This document shows positions 1 through 6,906 of a stretch of 13,385 nt of DNA, in pieces. This DNA comes from an uncultured Acholeplasmataceae bacterium (GTDB lineage Bacteria > Bacillota_I > Bacilli_A > RF39 > UBA660), in contig CAJKWD010000031.1 in the NCBI GenBank assembly GCA_905203475.1, positions 1-13,385 of the forward strand, in the 5' to 3' direction. A program made the position numbers and the translations under genes. Each line of letters starts with the position of its first letter. Position 1 is the first letter of the stretch. The notes beneath the pieces were generated by a model. The model made no database searches. It saw only the letters and a program-made list of their open reading frames with translations, and had not been told where the DNA came from.

Positions 1-8
1 ATTGTATC

Positions 9-34
9 AAAAAGCCGCACCAAGTGGTGCGGTT
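9..34 (-). terminator. Intrinsic terminator after the tail-anchored protein gene
   Basis: Read on the minus strand, a perfect 7-bp GC-rich stem (CCGCACC, loop ACTT, GGTGCGG; arms at 26-32 and 15-21) is followed by C and five Ts at 13-9. It lies about 40 nt past the stop codon of the gene ending at 72, as expected for its rho-independent terminator. Confidence 0.92.
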
Positions 35-50
35 GAAATTTCAATTTAGG

Positions 51-72
51 AAAACGAGGTCTAACTCGTTTT
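51..72. repeat. Perfect inverted repeat overlapping a stop codon
   Basis: AAAACGAG at 51-58 and CTCGTTTT at 65-72 form an 8-bp stem with a 6-nt loop. The right arm touches the stop codon (72-74) of the gene to its right. On the plus strand the arm continues into five Ts, so it could be a weak bidirectional terminator backing up the stronger hairpin at 9-34. No plus-strand gene is visible that would need it. Confidence 0.5.
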
Positions 73-914
73 TAATTGTTTAAATAATTAAAAATAAATG
101 GAATTACAACAACAGCGACAATTAATACGGTAAATAATGCGATAACAAGCATTAATCCATTTTTATTTTTCTTTTCTGGATCTTTCTTTGCCTCTTCTGC
201 TTTGATAGCCATTTTCGCATCATTTAATTGTTTATTTAATAGAATTGTATTCTCTAACTCTTCTTTTTTCTCTTCTTTTGTTGGAGTCATATCTGTATTC
301 TCTAATTTTGATACAACTTCTTCTTCTTTCGCATTCATTGCAGTTGGTTCTGCAACAGGAGCAGCTGGTTCTACTACTGGAGTAGTTGGCTCTGTTACTG
401 GTGCAGCAGGTGTTTCTACTTTTGGTTCAGAAATACCAAATATATCAGATACTGGTGGTACTGTCGTTGCTTCAGGAGCAGGAGCTGGTGTTTCTACTGA
501 AACAGGTGCTTCTTCTTTCTTCTCTGGAGCAGGTGCAGAAACATTTGTACCAAACATTTCATCTAAAGATGGAATTTTATTTTCTTCTACTTTTTGTGGT
601 TCTGTAGGTGTTGCTTGCACTTCTGGTTTTACATCATTAGTTCCTAATACATCTTCAATAGATGGTAATGGATTCGCAGTTGTTGGAGTAACTGGTTCAT
701 CCTTTTTAGGTTCAGGAGCTTGTACATTCTCTCCTAACACATCCTCGATTGGTGGAATTGAATTCATAGGTTTTACATCAGCTACTTCAGATGTTTCAGG
801 AGCTTTTGCATCTCCCATATCTAATACTTCGATATCATCATAAGCAGGCGCAGATCCTACATTTCCATTCACTGTATTATTTGTTTCCATATTTTTTAAT
901 TCATCATTATTCAT
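72..914 (-). CDS. Acidic, proline-rich, tail-anchored membrane protein with repeated motif, function unknown
   Basis: I do not recognise a family. The 280-residue protein has no N-terminal signal peptide. Residues 1-190 are low complexity, rich in Pro, Glu, Ala, Thr and Val, and probably disordered. Four copies of a short hydrophobic motif recur about 30 residues apart: IPPIEDVLG (53-61), LPSIEDVLG (83-91), IPSLDEMFG (114-122) and VPPVSDIFG (152-160). A degenerate copy (DDIEVLDMG) lies at 26-34. Residues 165-191 hold short EP(T/A)xPV-type repeats. Residues 194-248 are charged and probably helical. A single membrane segment spans about 254-276, leaving four residues after it. The bulk should therefore face the cytoplasm, like a flexible membrane-anchored scaffold (inference). 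The start is an ATG with GAGGG 7 nt upstream. An upstream extended -10 and flanking terminators suggest a single-gene unit. The long plus-strand ORF over this gene is a shadow of its codon repetition. Confidence 0.85.
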   Translation of the reverse strand: MNNDELKNMETNNTVNGNVGSAPAYDDIEVLDMGDAKAPETSEVADVKPMNSIPPIEDVLGENVQAPEPKKDEPVTPTTANPLPSIEDVLGTNDVKPEVQATPTEPQKVEENKIPSLDEMFGTNVSAPAPEKKEEAPVSVETPAPAPEATTVPPVSDIFGISEPKVETPAAPVTEPTTPVVEPAAPVAEPTAMNAKEEEVVSKLENTDMTPTKEEKKEELENTILLNKQLNDAKMAIKAEEAKKDPEKKNKNGLMLVIALFTVLIVAVVVIPFIFNYLNN

Positions 915-949
915 AAGAAATCCCTCACTATTCTCTTACATTTAACATA

Positions 950-958
950 AGTATACCA
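950..958 (-). promoter_or_regulatory. Extended -10 promoter for the tail-anchored protein gene
   Basis: On the minus strand this reads TGGTATACT, a good extended -10 (TGn plus TATACT), about 35 nt upstream of the ATG at 914. The -35 region is T-rich (TTTTCT at 17-bp spacing) and weak, which extended -10 promoters tolerate. It follows directly after the terminator at 971-1006, consistent with a fresh start of transcription. Confidence 0.6.
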
Positions 959-970
959 GACTTTTCCGCA

Positions 971-1006
971 AAAGAAAAGAAAAATACACAAATATGTGTA
1001 CTTTTT
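971..1006 (-). terminator. Intrinsic terminator after the ABC-like gene
   Basis: On the minus strand an 11-bp stem centred on TACACA / TGTGTA (arms 995-1005 and 980-990, loop TATT, one G-U pair) runs into a T-rich tract broken only by single Cs. It lies about 25 nt beyond the stop codon at 1029. Confidence 0.75.
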
Positions 1007-1028
1007 TCTTTTTTCTTACAATTATTTG

Positions 1029-1826
1029 TCATATATTTTTTGCTCGTAATACTTCTTCTAATGTCTGTTTACGAATTGATACATCCTCTAATTCTACAGT
1101 TTGTAATACTTGAAATAATTCGTGAAATTTCCCACAGTATAAGAAAACAATCTCATCATCGGTTTGTTCTTTTAAAATAATATTCTTAATACTTAATTTT
1201 AACTTCTTGTAATTTTTTCCTTTCAAATGGACCAAAGAATAATTATAGTGACATATTTTAGAAACAGAATCAAACTTTATTTTTTTATCACTGACAATTA
1301 ACACATCTGTTACCATTTGTTCCATACGTCCAATTTGGTAATTAGAAGTAAGGAAGACAATTTGGTGTTTTTTTATTCTTTCATAAATTAATTGTAACAT
1401 GCGATGCGCTTCTGAATCACTCTGGTGTAAAAATGGTTCAGCAAAGACATAAATGTTTAAATTTAATTGATATAACAGAACAAAGTAAATACGTTCTTTC
1501 TCTGCTTCACTCATATCTTTTAATTTTTTATTTGGATTTAATTTTAAATGTTCTAATACATGTTTATCGTTTTTCTCATACATATCTTTTTGAAATAATT
1601 GATAAAATTTTAAAAAGGTAGACAATGTTAAAAAGTTCAACTTTTCCATTCTTTGATACCAATGTTTCACTTCTTTTAAAGCATGTACTAATTTCACATA
1701 GTCTTTACTCCAATTATCGGAAGAACTTTGAAATAATATTTCTAATATCTCTTCAATTGATTTATTAGGGTCACCGTATAAAAAAATTAATTTTCCTTCA
1801 TACGCTTTTAACAACTTACTACTCAT
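1029..1826 (-). CDS. Degenerate ABC-transporter ATPase-like protein with lost catalytic motifs
   Basis: The order of landmarks in this 265-residue protein follows an ABC ATPase subunit of the BcrA/YtrB kind, but nearly every catalytic motif is altered. The Walker A position reads GDPNKS (18-23), as if GxG had been deleted. The signature LSGGQ is MSEAE (105-109). Walker B reads IYVFAEP (125-131), with Asp replaced by Ala129. The switch His is Asn162 (TSN). The end (VSIRKQTLEEVL, 249-260) resembles the usual C-terminus of such subunits. I infer a pseudo-ATPase that binds no ATP or binds it weakly. The frame is open throughout, with its own -10 box, ribosome binding site and terminator, so it looks maintained rather than decaying. 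I chose the ATG at 1826, which has GGTG 5 nt upstream. The in-frame GTG at 1850 overlaps the -10 box. No permease partner is visible here. The family assignment rests on motif order alone. Confidence 0.6.
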   Translation of the reverse strand: MSSKLLKAYEGKLIFLYGDPNKSIEEILEILFQSSSDNWSKDYVKLVHALKEVKHWYQRMEKLNFLTLSTFLKFYQLFQKDMYEKNDKHVLEHLKLNPNKKLKDMSEAEKERIYFVLLYQLNLNIYVFAEPFLHQSDSEAHRMLQLIYERIKKHQIVFLTSNYQIGRMEQMVTDVLIVSDKKIKFDSVSKICHYNYSLVHLKGKNYKKLKLSIKNIILKEQTDDEIVFLYCGKFHELFQVLQTVELEDVSIRKQTLEEVLRAKNI

Positions 1827-1841
1827 ATCATCACCAATTTT

Positions 1842-1847
1842 ATTATA
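1842..1847 (-). promoter_or_regulatory. Consensus -10 box for the ABC-like gene
   Basis: The minus strand reads TATAAT here, 15 nt before the chosen ATG at 1826. The -35 region falls in the T-tract of the mraY terminator (TTTTTC at 17-bp spacing), a poor match. The 5' untranslated leader would be very short, about 10 nt, but still includes GGTGAT. Confidence 0.5.
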
Positions 1848-1861
1848 CACTATTTTAAAGT

Positions 1862-1888
1862 AAAGAAAAAGATAACCGAAGTTATCTT
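1862..1888 (-). terminator. Intrinsic terminator with TTCG tetraloop after mraY
   Basis: On the minus strand AAGATAAC, TTCG, GTTATCTT forms an 8-bp stem closed by a stable C(UUCG)G loop and runs into TTTTTCTTT. The stop codon of mraY (1887-1889) overlaps the start of the stem. This ends the cell-wall operon. Confidence 0.88.
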
Positions 1889-2879
1889 ATAACCAAACAC
1901 CAAATCCAATTGCTGCCATAGAAAGAATTAATCCAATGGTCCAGAATAATTTAACAACATCTCTTTCATCCCATCCTAATTTTTCAAAATGATGATGAAG
2001 TGGTGCCATTAAAAATACTTTTCGATGGAATAATGCGATAGAAACCATTTGAATAATACAAGCTAATGTTTCAATCACAAAGACACCGGCAACAATGACT
2101 AAAGTAAGTTCATGGTCTGTAACGATTGCAATACTGGCAAGTGTTCCACCAAGTGCTAGAGAGCCTGTATCTCCCATAAATACTTTTGCAGGATGGGTAT
2201 TATATAGTAAGAAACCAAATAGTGCTCCTACTAATACAAAACAGAATACAGCAATATCACTACTTCCTGCTGCCCATTTAGAATTCCAAGAAATAAGAGC
2301 AAACGCTAAGAAAGCCATCAATGATAATCCTCCTGCAAGACCATCTAAGCCATCTGTTAAATTGACTGCATTACTACTTGCTACTAATACAAAGAGTAAG
2401 AAAATTCCATAGAACCAACCCATATCAATACGAATTCCCAATGTATGAATATCTAATACGGGATGAGAACCACTCTTCATATATATATAGAAAAAGATTA
2501 ATGCAATAAATAACTGTCCACATAATTTTTGTAACTCTGTTAATCCTTCATTATGTCCTCGTCTAATACTTAAATAATCATCTAAGAAACCTAACAATGC
2601 ATAAGCGACAAAGACAAACATGACAATAAATAAATTTTCACTAAAGGCAACTTTCCCTGTTACCAGTAAAAATAACATTGTCAACATCGTTGGAATTATG
2701 AAGATTAATCCCCCCATCGTTGGGGTTCCTTCTTTTTCCTGATGTTTCTTTTTTAAAAAAATACTAACATTTTGTCTTACTTTTAATTTTTTTAATAATG
2801 GGATTAATATCAGGCCAGTAATCGCTGATAGAATAAATCCAATCATCATTGCTAATATGGATTTGGTTAATATTAACAT
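1887..2879 (-). CDS. mraY: Phospho-N-acetylmuramoyl-pentapeptide transferase
   Basis: MraY transfers phospho-MurNAc-pentapeptide from UDP to undecaprenyl phosphate in the membrane, giving lipid I, the first membrane step of peptidoglycan synthesis. The 330-residue length is normal. Visible family motifs are PTMGG (53-57), the aspartate pair in FLDDY (D100, D101), NLTDGLDG (173-180) with catalytic and Mg-binding Asp residues, FMGDTGS (234-240) and the HHH motif in APLHHHFE (292-299). Hydrophobic segments between these match a protein with about ten membrane spans. The ATG has AAGGAG 7 nt upstream, inside the end of murE. The gap to murE is 4 nt, so the two are probably translationally coupled. 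In the usual division cluster murD and ftsW follow. Here a terminator follows instead, so the cluster has been split. Confidence 0.98.
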   Translation of the reverse strand: MLILTKSILAMMIGFILSAITGLILIPLLKKLKVRQNVSIFLKKKHQEKEGTPTMGGLIFIIPTMLTMLFLLVTGKVAFSENLFIVMFVFVAYALLGFLDDYLSIRRGHNEGLTELQKLCGQLFIALIFFYIYMKSGSHPVLDIHTLGIRIDMGWFYGIFLLFVLVASSNAVNLTDGLDGLAGGLSLMAFLAFALISWNSKWAAGSSDIAVFCFVLVGALFGFLLYNTHPAKVFMGDTGSLALGGTLASIAIVTDHELTLVIVAGVFVIETLACIIQMVSIALFHRKVFLMAPLHHHFEKLGWDERDVVKLFWTIGLILSMAAIGFGVWL

Positions 2880-2883
2880 ATTC

Positions 2884-4242
2884 TCACTCCTTGTACATTT
2901 CTTGTATAATTGTTTCTGCTACTATTTTATCATCAAAATCGTATTTTGTGTTACCAATCATTTGATAATTTTCATGCCCTTTTCCGAGCACTAATAGTAT
3001 ATCATCTTTTTTCATCTTTTGTATACCCTTATTAATTGCTTCTTTACGATTTTCTATCACTTCAAAATTTTTTGTTTGTAAATGATTTGTAATATCTTTT
3101 AAAATTTGATCAGGATCTTCTGTTCTAGGATTATCACTCGTAAAAATAACTTCATCTGATAATTCAGTGGCAATACGTCCCATAATCGGGCGTTTGATTG
3201 GATCACGGTCTCCTCCACAACCAACAATTGTATATACATGTTGATGAGGAATTTCTTTGGCTGCTAAAAGTACTTTCTCTACCGCGTCTGGTGTATGCGC
3301 ATAATCAATCACAACTTTACCACGTTCAAAGGAAATCACTTCCATTCTCCCTTTCGGTGGATTCAGTTTGGCAATTGTCGCTATGACTTCATCATTCGTA
3401 TACCCCATTTCCTTTAATAAGGCAATCACACATGTCATATTATAAATATTGTGCTTTCCTAATAATTTCATATCATATTTTACATGATTTACAAAAAATA
3501 CTGTATGAGATGGGAATAATTTCATATCTGTAATTTGATAATCACTCTTTTTTGTTCCATAAGTAACATTGTGATGATCTGGTAATAAAAAATAAGAACA
3601 ATATTCATCATCACAATTAATAATACAAGTATGATCTTCAGTCACTTTAGAAAATAACTTTTGCTTTTCCTTAGCATAATTTTCCATTGTCTTATGGTAA
3701 TCTAAATGATCTTCTGTTAAATTGCTAAATAAGGCATATTGAAATTTTAATTTACCGACTCTTTTATAACTTAAAGCATGACTACTTACTTCCATGACAA
3801 CATGTGTACACCCTTCTCTTTTTGCTTCTAATATCATTTCATATAAATCTAATACATCGGGTGTTGTATTAGAAAGTTCTTTTACTTTTCCATTGACATA
3901 AAAACCAATGGTTCCAATATAAGCACAAGGAACAGATAATAAATTCAGTGCTTGATAGATTAAAAAACAAGTTGTCGTTTTGCCATTTGTTCCTGTCATT
4001 CCAATCAAAGTCATATCCTTTAATGTATCGTGATAAGTCGCATCTAAATAATCAATTAAATATTCATGGGTATCAGGAACAAGTACTGTTTCAACATCAT
4101 AATCTCCCTCTTTACAAATAATTCTAGCTGCTCCTCTTTGAATCGCATCCATAATATATTCACTACCATTATGTTTTACTCCATCTAATGCGATAAATGT
4201 ATCACCTGGTTCAATTTTTCTTGAATCACTTTTTATATTCAA
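2884..4242 (-). CDS. murE: UDP-MurNAc-tripeptide synthetase, meso-DAP type motif
   Basis: MurE adds the third stem amino acid to UDP-MurNAc-L-Ala-D-Glu using ATP in the cytoplasm. The 452-residue protein shows the ATP loop GMTGTNGKTT (81-90), NTTP (125-128), EVSSH (151-155) with the following Arg161, NLTEDHLDYH (174-183), a lysine in the AKEKQKLF segment where MurE carries a carbamylated Lys, DYAHTPDA (313-320), CGGDRD (342-347) and GKGHE (420-424). The specificity motif is DNPR (370-373), which in characterised enzymes marks meso-diaminopimelate use. The N-terminus starts directly at SDSRK, shorter than many MurE proteins, and the paralogue shows the same short form. The start is TTG. The only good ribosome binding site is GGGGGTG 7 nt upstream, and the paralogue aligns from the same point. 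That site lies inside a hairpin (4241-4266). mutY lies 36 nt upstream. Confidence 0.96.
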   Translation of the reverse strand: MNIKSDSRKIEPGDTFIALDGVKHNGSEYIMDAIQRGAARIICKEGDYDVETVLVPDTHEYLIDYLDATYHDTLKDMTLIGMTGTNGKTTTCFLIYQALNLLSVPCAYIGTIGFYVNGKVKELSNTTPDVLDLYEMILEAKREGCTHVVMEVSSHALSYKRVGKLKFQYALFSNLTEDHLDYHKTMENYAKEKQKLFSKVTEDHTCIINCDDEYCSYFLLPDHHNVTYGTKKSDYQITDMKLFPSHTVFFVNHVKYDMKLLGKHNIYNMTCVIALLKEMGYTNDEVIATIAKLNPPKGRMEVISFERGKVVIDYAHTPDAVEKVLLAAKEIPHQHVYTIVGCGGDRDPIKRPIMGRIATELSDEVIFTSDNPRTEDPDQILKDITNHLQTKNFEVIENRKEAINKGIQKMKKDDILLVLGKGHENYQMIGNTKYDFDDKIVAETIIQEMYKE

Positions 4243-4266
4243 AAAAATACACCCCCGGTGTATTTT
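4241..4266 (-). promoter_or_regulatory. Hairpin with U-tract containing the murE ribosome binding site
   Basis: On the minus strand AAAATACACC, GGG, GGTGTATTTT forms a 10-bp perfect stem with a 3-nt loop (arms 4257-4266 and 4244-4253). The 3' arm runs into an uninterrupted run of seven Ts ending in the TTG start codon. The murE ribosome binding site GGGGGTG comprises the loop and the first bases of the 3' arm. The element has the form of an intrinsic terminator and also of a translation-blocking hairpin. It could lower expression of murE and mraY relative to the genes upstream. Confidence 0.65.
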
Positions 4267-4278
4267 ATGTATTGAAAT

Positions 4279-5340
4279 TTATTTGGTGTCTTTGTCTAAT
4301 ATATTTTCTAATTCTCGTTTATATTTTATAAAAGCATTAGGAATTGGATAAATGTGTTCTAATTCTTCCAATGTTGCCCATATTCCATCCGTTTCTTTTT
4401 CTACCTCAATGTGATATCCAGTCATATGCCATTCAATATGTGTAAAAATATGTTTATGTGAAGTCAGTTTTTTTGTTTTGACTGGATGCAGTGAAAATGG
4501 TTTTAAAATGTTATCTAATACTTCTGTTTTATCTTCTACTAATACATTGGGAAATTCATAGAAATTAGCCAGTAAACCTGTTTCTTTTCTTTTATTTAAA
4601 AGAACACGATTATGACAAGTAATTAAAAACACATAACGGTTTTCTATCTTTCTTTTCTTCTTTGTACTCTTTACTGGATATTGTAATTCTTGATGATTTT
4701 GATGCGCAATACATATGTGTTTCAAAGGACATTCATGACAATGTGGTTCTCCACTTGGAATACATACCATAGCCCCTAATTCCATTAACGCTTGTGTAAA
4801 AGAAGAATTATCACTTGTTGGTAAAATAGATAATAGTAATTCACGTATTTCTCTTTTTCCTTTGGTACTTAAAATATCAACTGGATTCGCAAATACTCTT
4901 GTTAGAACACGAAATACATTACCATCTAAAGCAGGATATGGTTTTTGATAAGCGATAGACAAAATAGCACCAGCAGTATAATCACCAATTCCTGGTAAAG
5001 AAATTAATTCTTCGTAAGTATCCGGTATTTTACCATCATACGCTTCGACAATCTTGCAAGCTGCTTTTTTTAAATTACGTGCTCTAGAATAATATCCTAA
5101 CCCTTCCCATAATTTTAATAATTTCTCATCGGGAATATCCTTTAAATCATACACAGTTGGTAGAACTTCCATAAATCTCTTATAATATGGTTTTACAGCT
5201 TCTACTCTGGTCTGTTGTAGCATAATTTCACTAATCCATACATGATAAGCAGTAGGATCATCACGCCATGGTAAAATACGATGACCTGACTTGTACCACG
5301 ATAATAACTTCTCTTGGAATTCTTCTTTTTCTATACTCAT
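4279..5340 (-). CDS. mutY: A/G-specific adenine DNA glycosylase
   Basis: MutY removes adenine mispaired with 8-oxoguanine in base excision repair. The 353-residue length is typical. The glycosylase domain (about 1-215) shows the catalytic Glu38 in WISEIMLQQT, the helix-hairpin-helix LPGIGDYTAG (115-124) and the catalytic Asp139 in PALDGNVFRV. Four cysteines of the 4Fe-4S loop are present (C193, C201, C204, C210). The first spacing is seven residues, against six in E. coli MutY. I recall this spacing from other Firmicutes and do not take it as damage. Residues about 230-345 form the NUDIX-like C-terminal domain that recognises 8-oxoguanine. The ATG has AGGTGA 4 nt upstream. It lies between two murE paralogues with gaps of 30 and 36 nt, so it is probably co-transcribed with cell-wall genes although its function is unrelated. 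Confidence 0.97.
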   Translation of the reverse strand: MSIEKEEFQEKLLSWYKSGHRILPWRDDPTAYHVWISEIMLQQTRVEAVKPYYKRFMEVLPTVYDLKDIPDEKLLKLWEGLGYYSRARNLKKAACKIVEAYDGKIPDTYEELISLPGIGDYTAGAILSIAYQKPYPALDGNVFRVLTRVFANPVDILSTKGKREIRELLLSILPTSDNSSFTQALMELGAMVCIPSGEPHCHECPLKHICIAHQNHQELQYPVKSTKKKRKIENRYVFLITCHNRVLLNKRKETGLLANFYEFPNVLVEDKTEVLDNILKPFSLHPVKTKKLTSHKHIFTHIEWHMTGYHIEVEKETDGIWATLEELEHIYPIPNAFIKYKRELENILDKDTK

Positions 5341-5370
5341 AGTCTCACCTAATCTTCAAGAAAAAAAGAC

Positions 5371-6750
5371 TTAAGATAGAGCCTTTTTCTCTTCTAATAT
5401 CTCTTTTACAACTTCTACATCATTAAAAGGAATTTTTTTGTCTTTTACAATAATCACATCTTCATGACCTTTTCCCATAATCAATAAAATATCATGATGG
5501 TTTAATTTTTGAATTCCTTTTTCAATGGCTTTCCTACGATCTAATTCTACTTCATAATTTTCATTGTGGTTATCTTTTAACATATCAGCAACAATATCAT
5601 TTGCATCTTCTTCATGTAAATCATCAATAGTTACAATCACATATTTGCAAAGAGTGGTTGCGATTTTCATCATCACTGGTCTTTTCTCACGCTCTCTACT
5701 TCCTGTACATCCAAATACGGCATAGATATTACCATCACAAACAGATTTCACTGTATGAATTAACTTTTCCATCGCATCTGGTGTATGAGCATAATCAACA
5801 ATAATACGATTATCTAAATAATTCATTGTTTCCATTCTTCCAACAGGTGCATTTAAATGAGCACAGAGATTTTTAATTATATCCATAGAAATTCCCATAT
5901 CAGATAATACAATAACAGTAATCATTAAATTATAAATATTATATTCTCCAATTAGTGGAGTTTTTAACAATGTTGTTTCATCTTGATGCGTAACTGTAAA
6001 AATACTTCCCATCGTATTCAACTTAATATCACCAATTTGATAATCACTTTCTTGTTTACCAAATGTAATATTATGGTTACCTTCTAATAAGAAATAATCT
6101 TTATAATCATCATCTACATTTACAATCGCTTTTCCACCTGGTTTTAATTGACGAAATAACTGTTGTTTCGCCAAAGCATAATTCTCCATCGTTTTATGAA
6201 AATCTAAATGATCTTCTGTTAAATTGGTAAATACCGCATAATCAAACAACAATCCTTCGACACGATGTCCACAGATTGCTTGACTACTCACTTCTAATAC
6301 AACTTGCTCTACGCCCATTTCTAAACATTCTAAGAAAATAGAATATAAAGTATATAAATTTGGAGTCGTATTCGCTAAACTGCGAATCTTATCTTTGACA
6401 TAAAATCCAACCGTACCAATATATCCTGTTTTTCTACCCAATTGATTTAATGCCGTATGAAGTAAAAAAGCACTCGTCGTTTTACCATTTGTACCAGTAA
6501 TTCCAATTAATTTTAATTTACGAATATATGAATCATAATGTTCATGTAAATACTGAATTAAATATTTTTCTGTATCTTCTACAATCACTGTTTCGACAGA
6601 ATAATTTCCATGTTCAGCAATAATCTTTGTAGCTCCATTTTCAATGGCTTTTTCTATATAATCGTGTCCATCACGATCAATTCCTTTGATTGCAATAAAA
6701 GTATCTCCAGGTAATACTTTTCTAGAATCACTTTGAATATCTATTCTCAT
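5371..6750 (-). CDS. murE: Second MurE paralogue with altered amino-acid specificity motif
   Basis: This 459-residue Mur ligase is clearly related along its whole length to the MurE encoded at 2884-4242. Kept features are the ATP loop GITGTNGKTT (83-92), NTTP (127-130), NLTEDHLDFH (176-185), the Lys of ALAKQQLF, DYAHTPDA (319-326) and GKGHE (426-430). The specificity motif differs: DDLH (376-379) replaces DNPR, so the residues expected to contact diaminopimelate are changed. SSH is SSQ (Gln157), and CGGDRD reads CTGSRE (348-353). The enzyme is probably still an ATP-dependent ligase but may add another amino acid or act on a related substrate. This is inference. As the first gene after the promoter at 6809-6837 it should be well expressed. 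The ATG has AGGAAGTG about 5 nt upstream. It could also be the main MurE of this organism, with a motif outside the Lys and DAP classes. Confidence 0.88.
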   Translation of the reverse strand: MRIDIQSDSRKVLPGDTFIAIKGIDRDGHDYIEKAIENGATKIIAEHGNYSVETVIVEDTEKYLIQYLHEHYDSYIRKLKLIGITGTNGKTTSAFLLHTALNQLGRKTGYIGTVGFYVKDKIRSLANTTPNLYTLYSIFLECLEMGVEQVVLEVSSQAICGHRVEGLLFDYAVFTNLTEDHLDFHKTMENYALAKQQLFRQLKPGGKAIVNVDDDYKDYFLLEGNHNITFGKQESDYQIGDIKLNTMGSIFTVTHQDETTLLKTPLIGEYNIYNLMITVIVLSDMGISMDIIKNLCAHLNAPVGRMETMNYLDNRIIVDYAHTPDAMEKLIHTVKSVCDGNIYAVFGCTGSREREKRPVMMKIATTLCKYVIVTIDDLHEEDANDIVADMLKDNHNENYEVELDRRKAIEKGIQKLNHHDILLIMGKGHEDVIIVKDKKIPFNDVEVVKEILEEKKALS

Positions 6751-6808
6751 AATTCACTTCCTCACAATTTCATTTTACTATACTTTCGTTTTTGAAACAA
6801 CATTCTAT

Positions 6809-6837
6809 AGTATATGCAGAGTATTTTTTGATGTTAA
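6809..6837 (-). promoter_or_regulatory. Sigma-A-type promoter of the murE-mutY-murE-mraY operon
   Basis: On the minus strand TTAACA (6832-6837) and TATACT (6809-6814) are separated by exactly 17 bp. Both match the housekeeping consensus well. The -35 box begins just past the T-tract of the preceding terminator. The expected start near 6802 gives a leader of about 50 nt before the first murE ATG at 6750. Confidence 0.75.
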
Positions 6838-6839
6838 GG

Positions 6840-6868
6840 AAAAACAGACTCTAATTTGTTAGAATCTG
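6840..6868 (-). terminator. Intrinsic terminator after the NUDIX gene
   Basis: On the minus strand CAGATTCTAA, loop CAAA, TTAGAGTCTG forms a 10-bp stem with one U-G pair (arms 6859-6868 and 6845-6854), followed by five Ts. It lies 38 nt past the NUDIX stop codon and closes the trpS operon. Confidence 0.9.
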
Positions 6869-6906
6869 GTTTGTTGTTTAACATAATTAAAATTTATTAA
6901 TTATTA

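Noticed and set aside
33..44. Palindrome TTGAAATTTCAA as an operator
   Set aside because: It lies downstream of a stop codon, next to a terminator and far from any promoter. Short AT-rich palindromes are common in this DNA.
202..843. Long plus-strand open frame of 213 codons opposite the tail-anchored protein gene
   Set aside because: It mirrors the repetitive Pro/Glu/Ala codons of the minus-strand gene, has low-complexity Ser/Gly/Thr content and no ribosome binding site. The other plus-strand frames (for example 2095-2412, 10587-10790, 12551-12961) are shadows of recognised genes in the same way.
1827..1850. Upstream GTG start for the ABC-like protein
   Set aside because: The GTG touches the TATAAT box and has no ribosome binding site. 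The ATG at 1826 has GGTG at a suitable distance.
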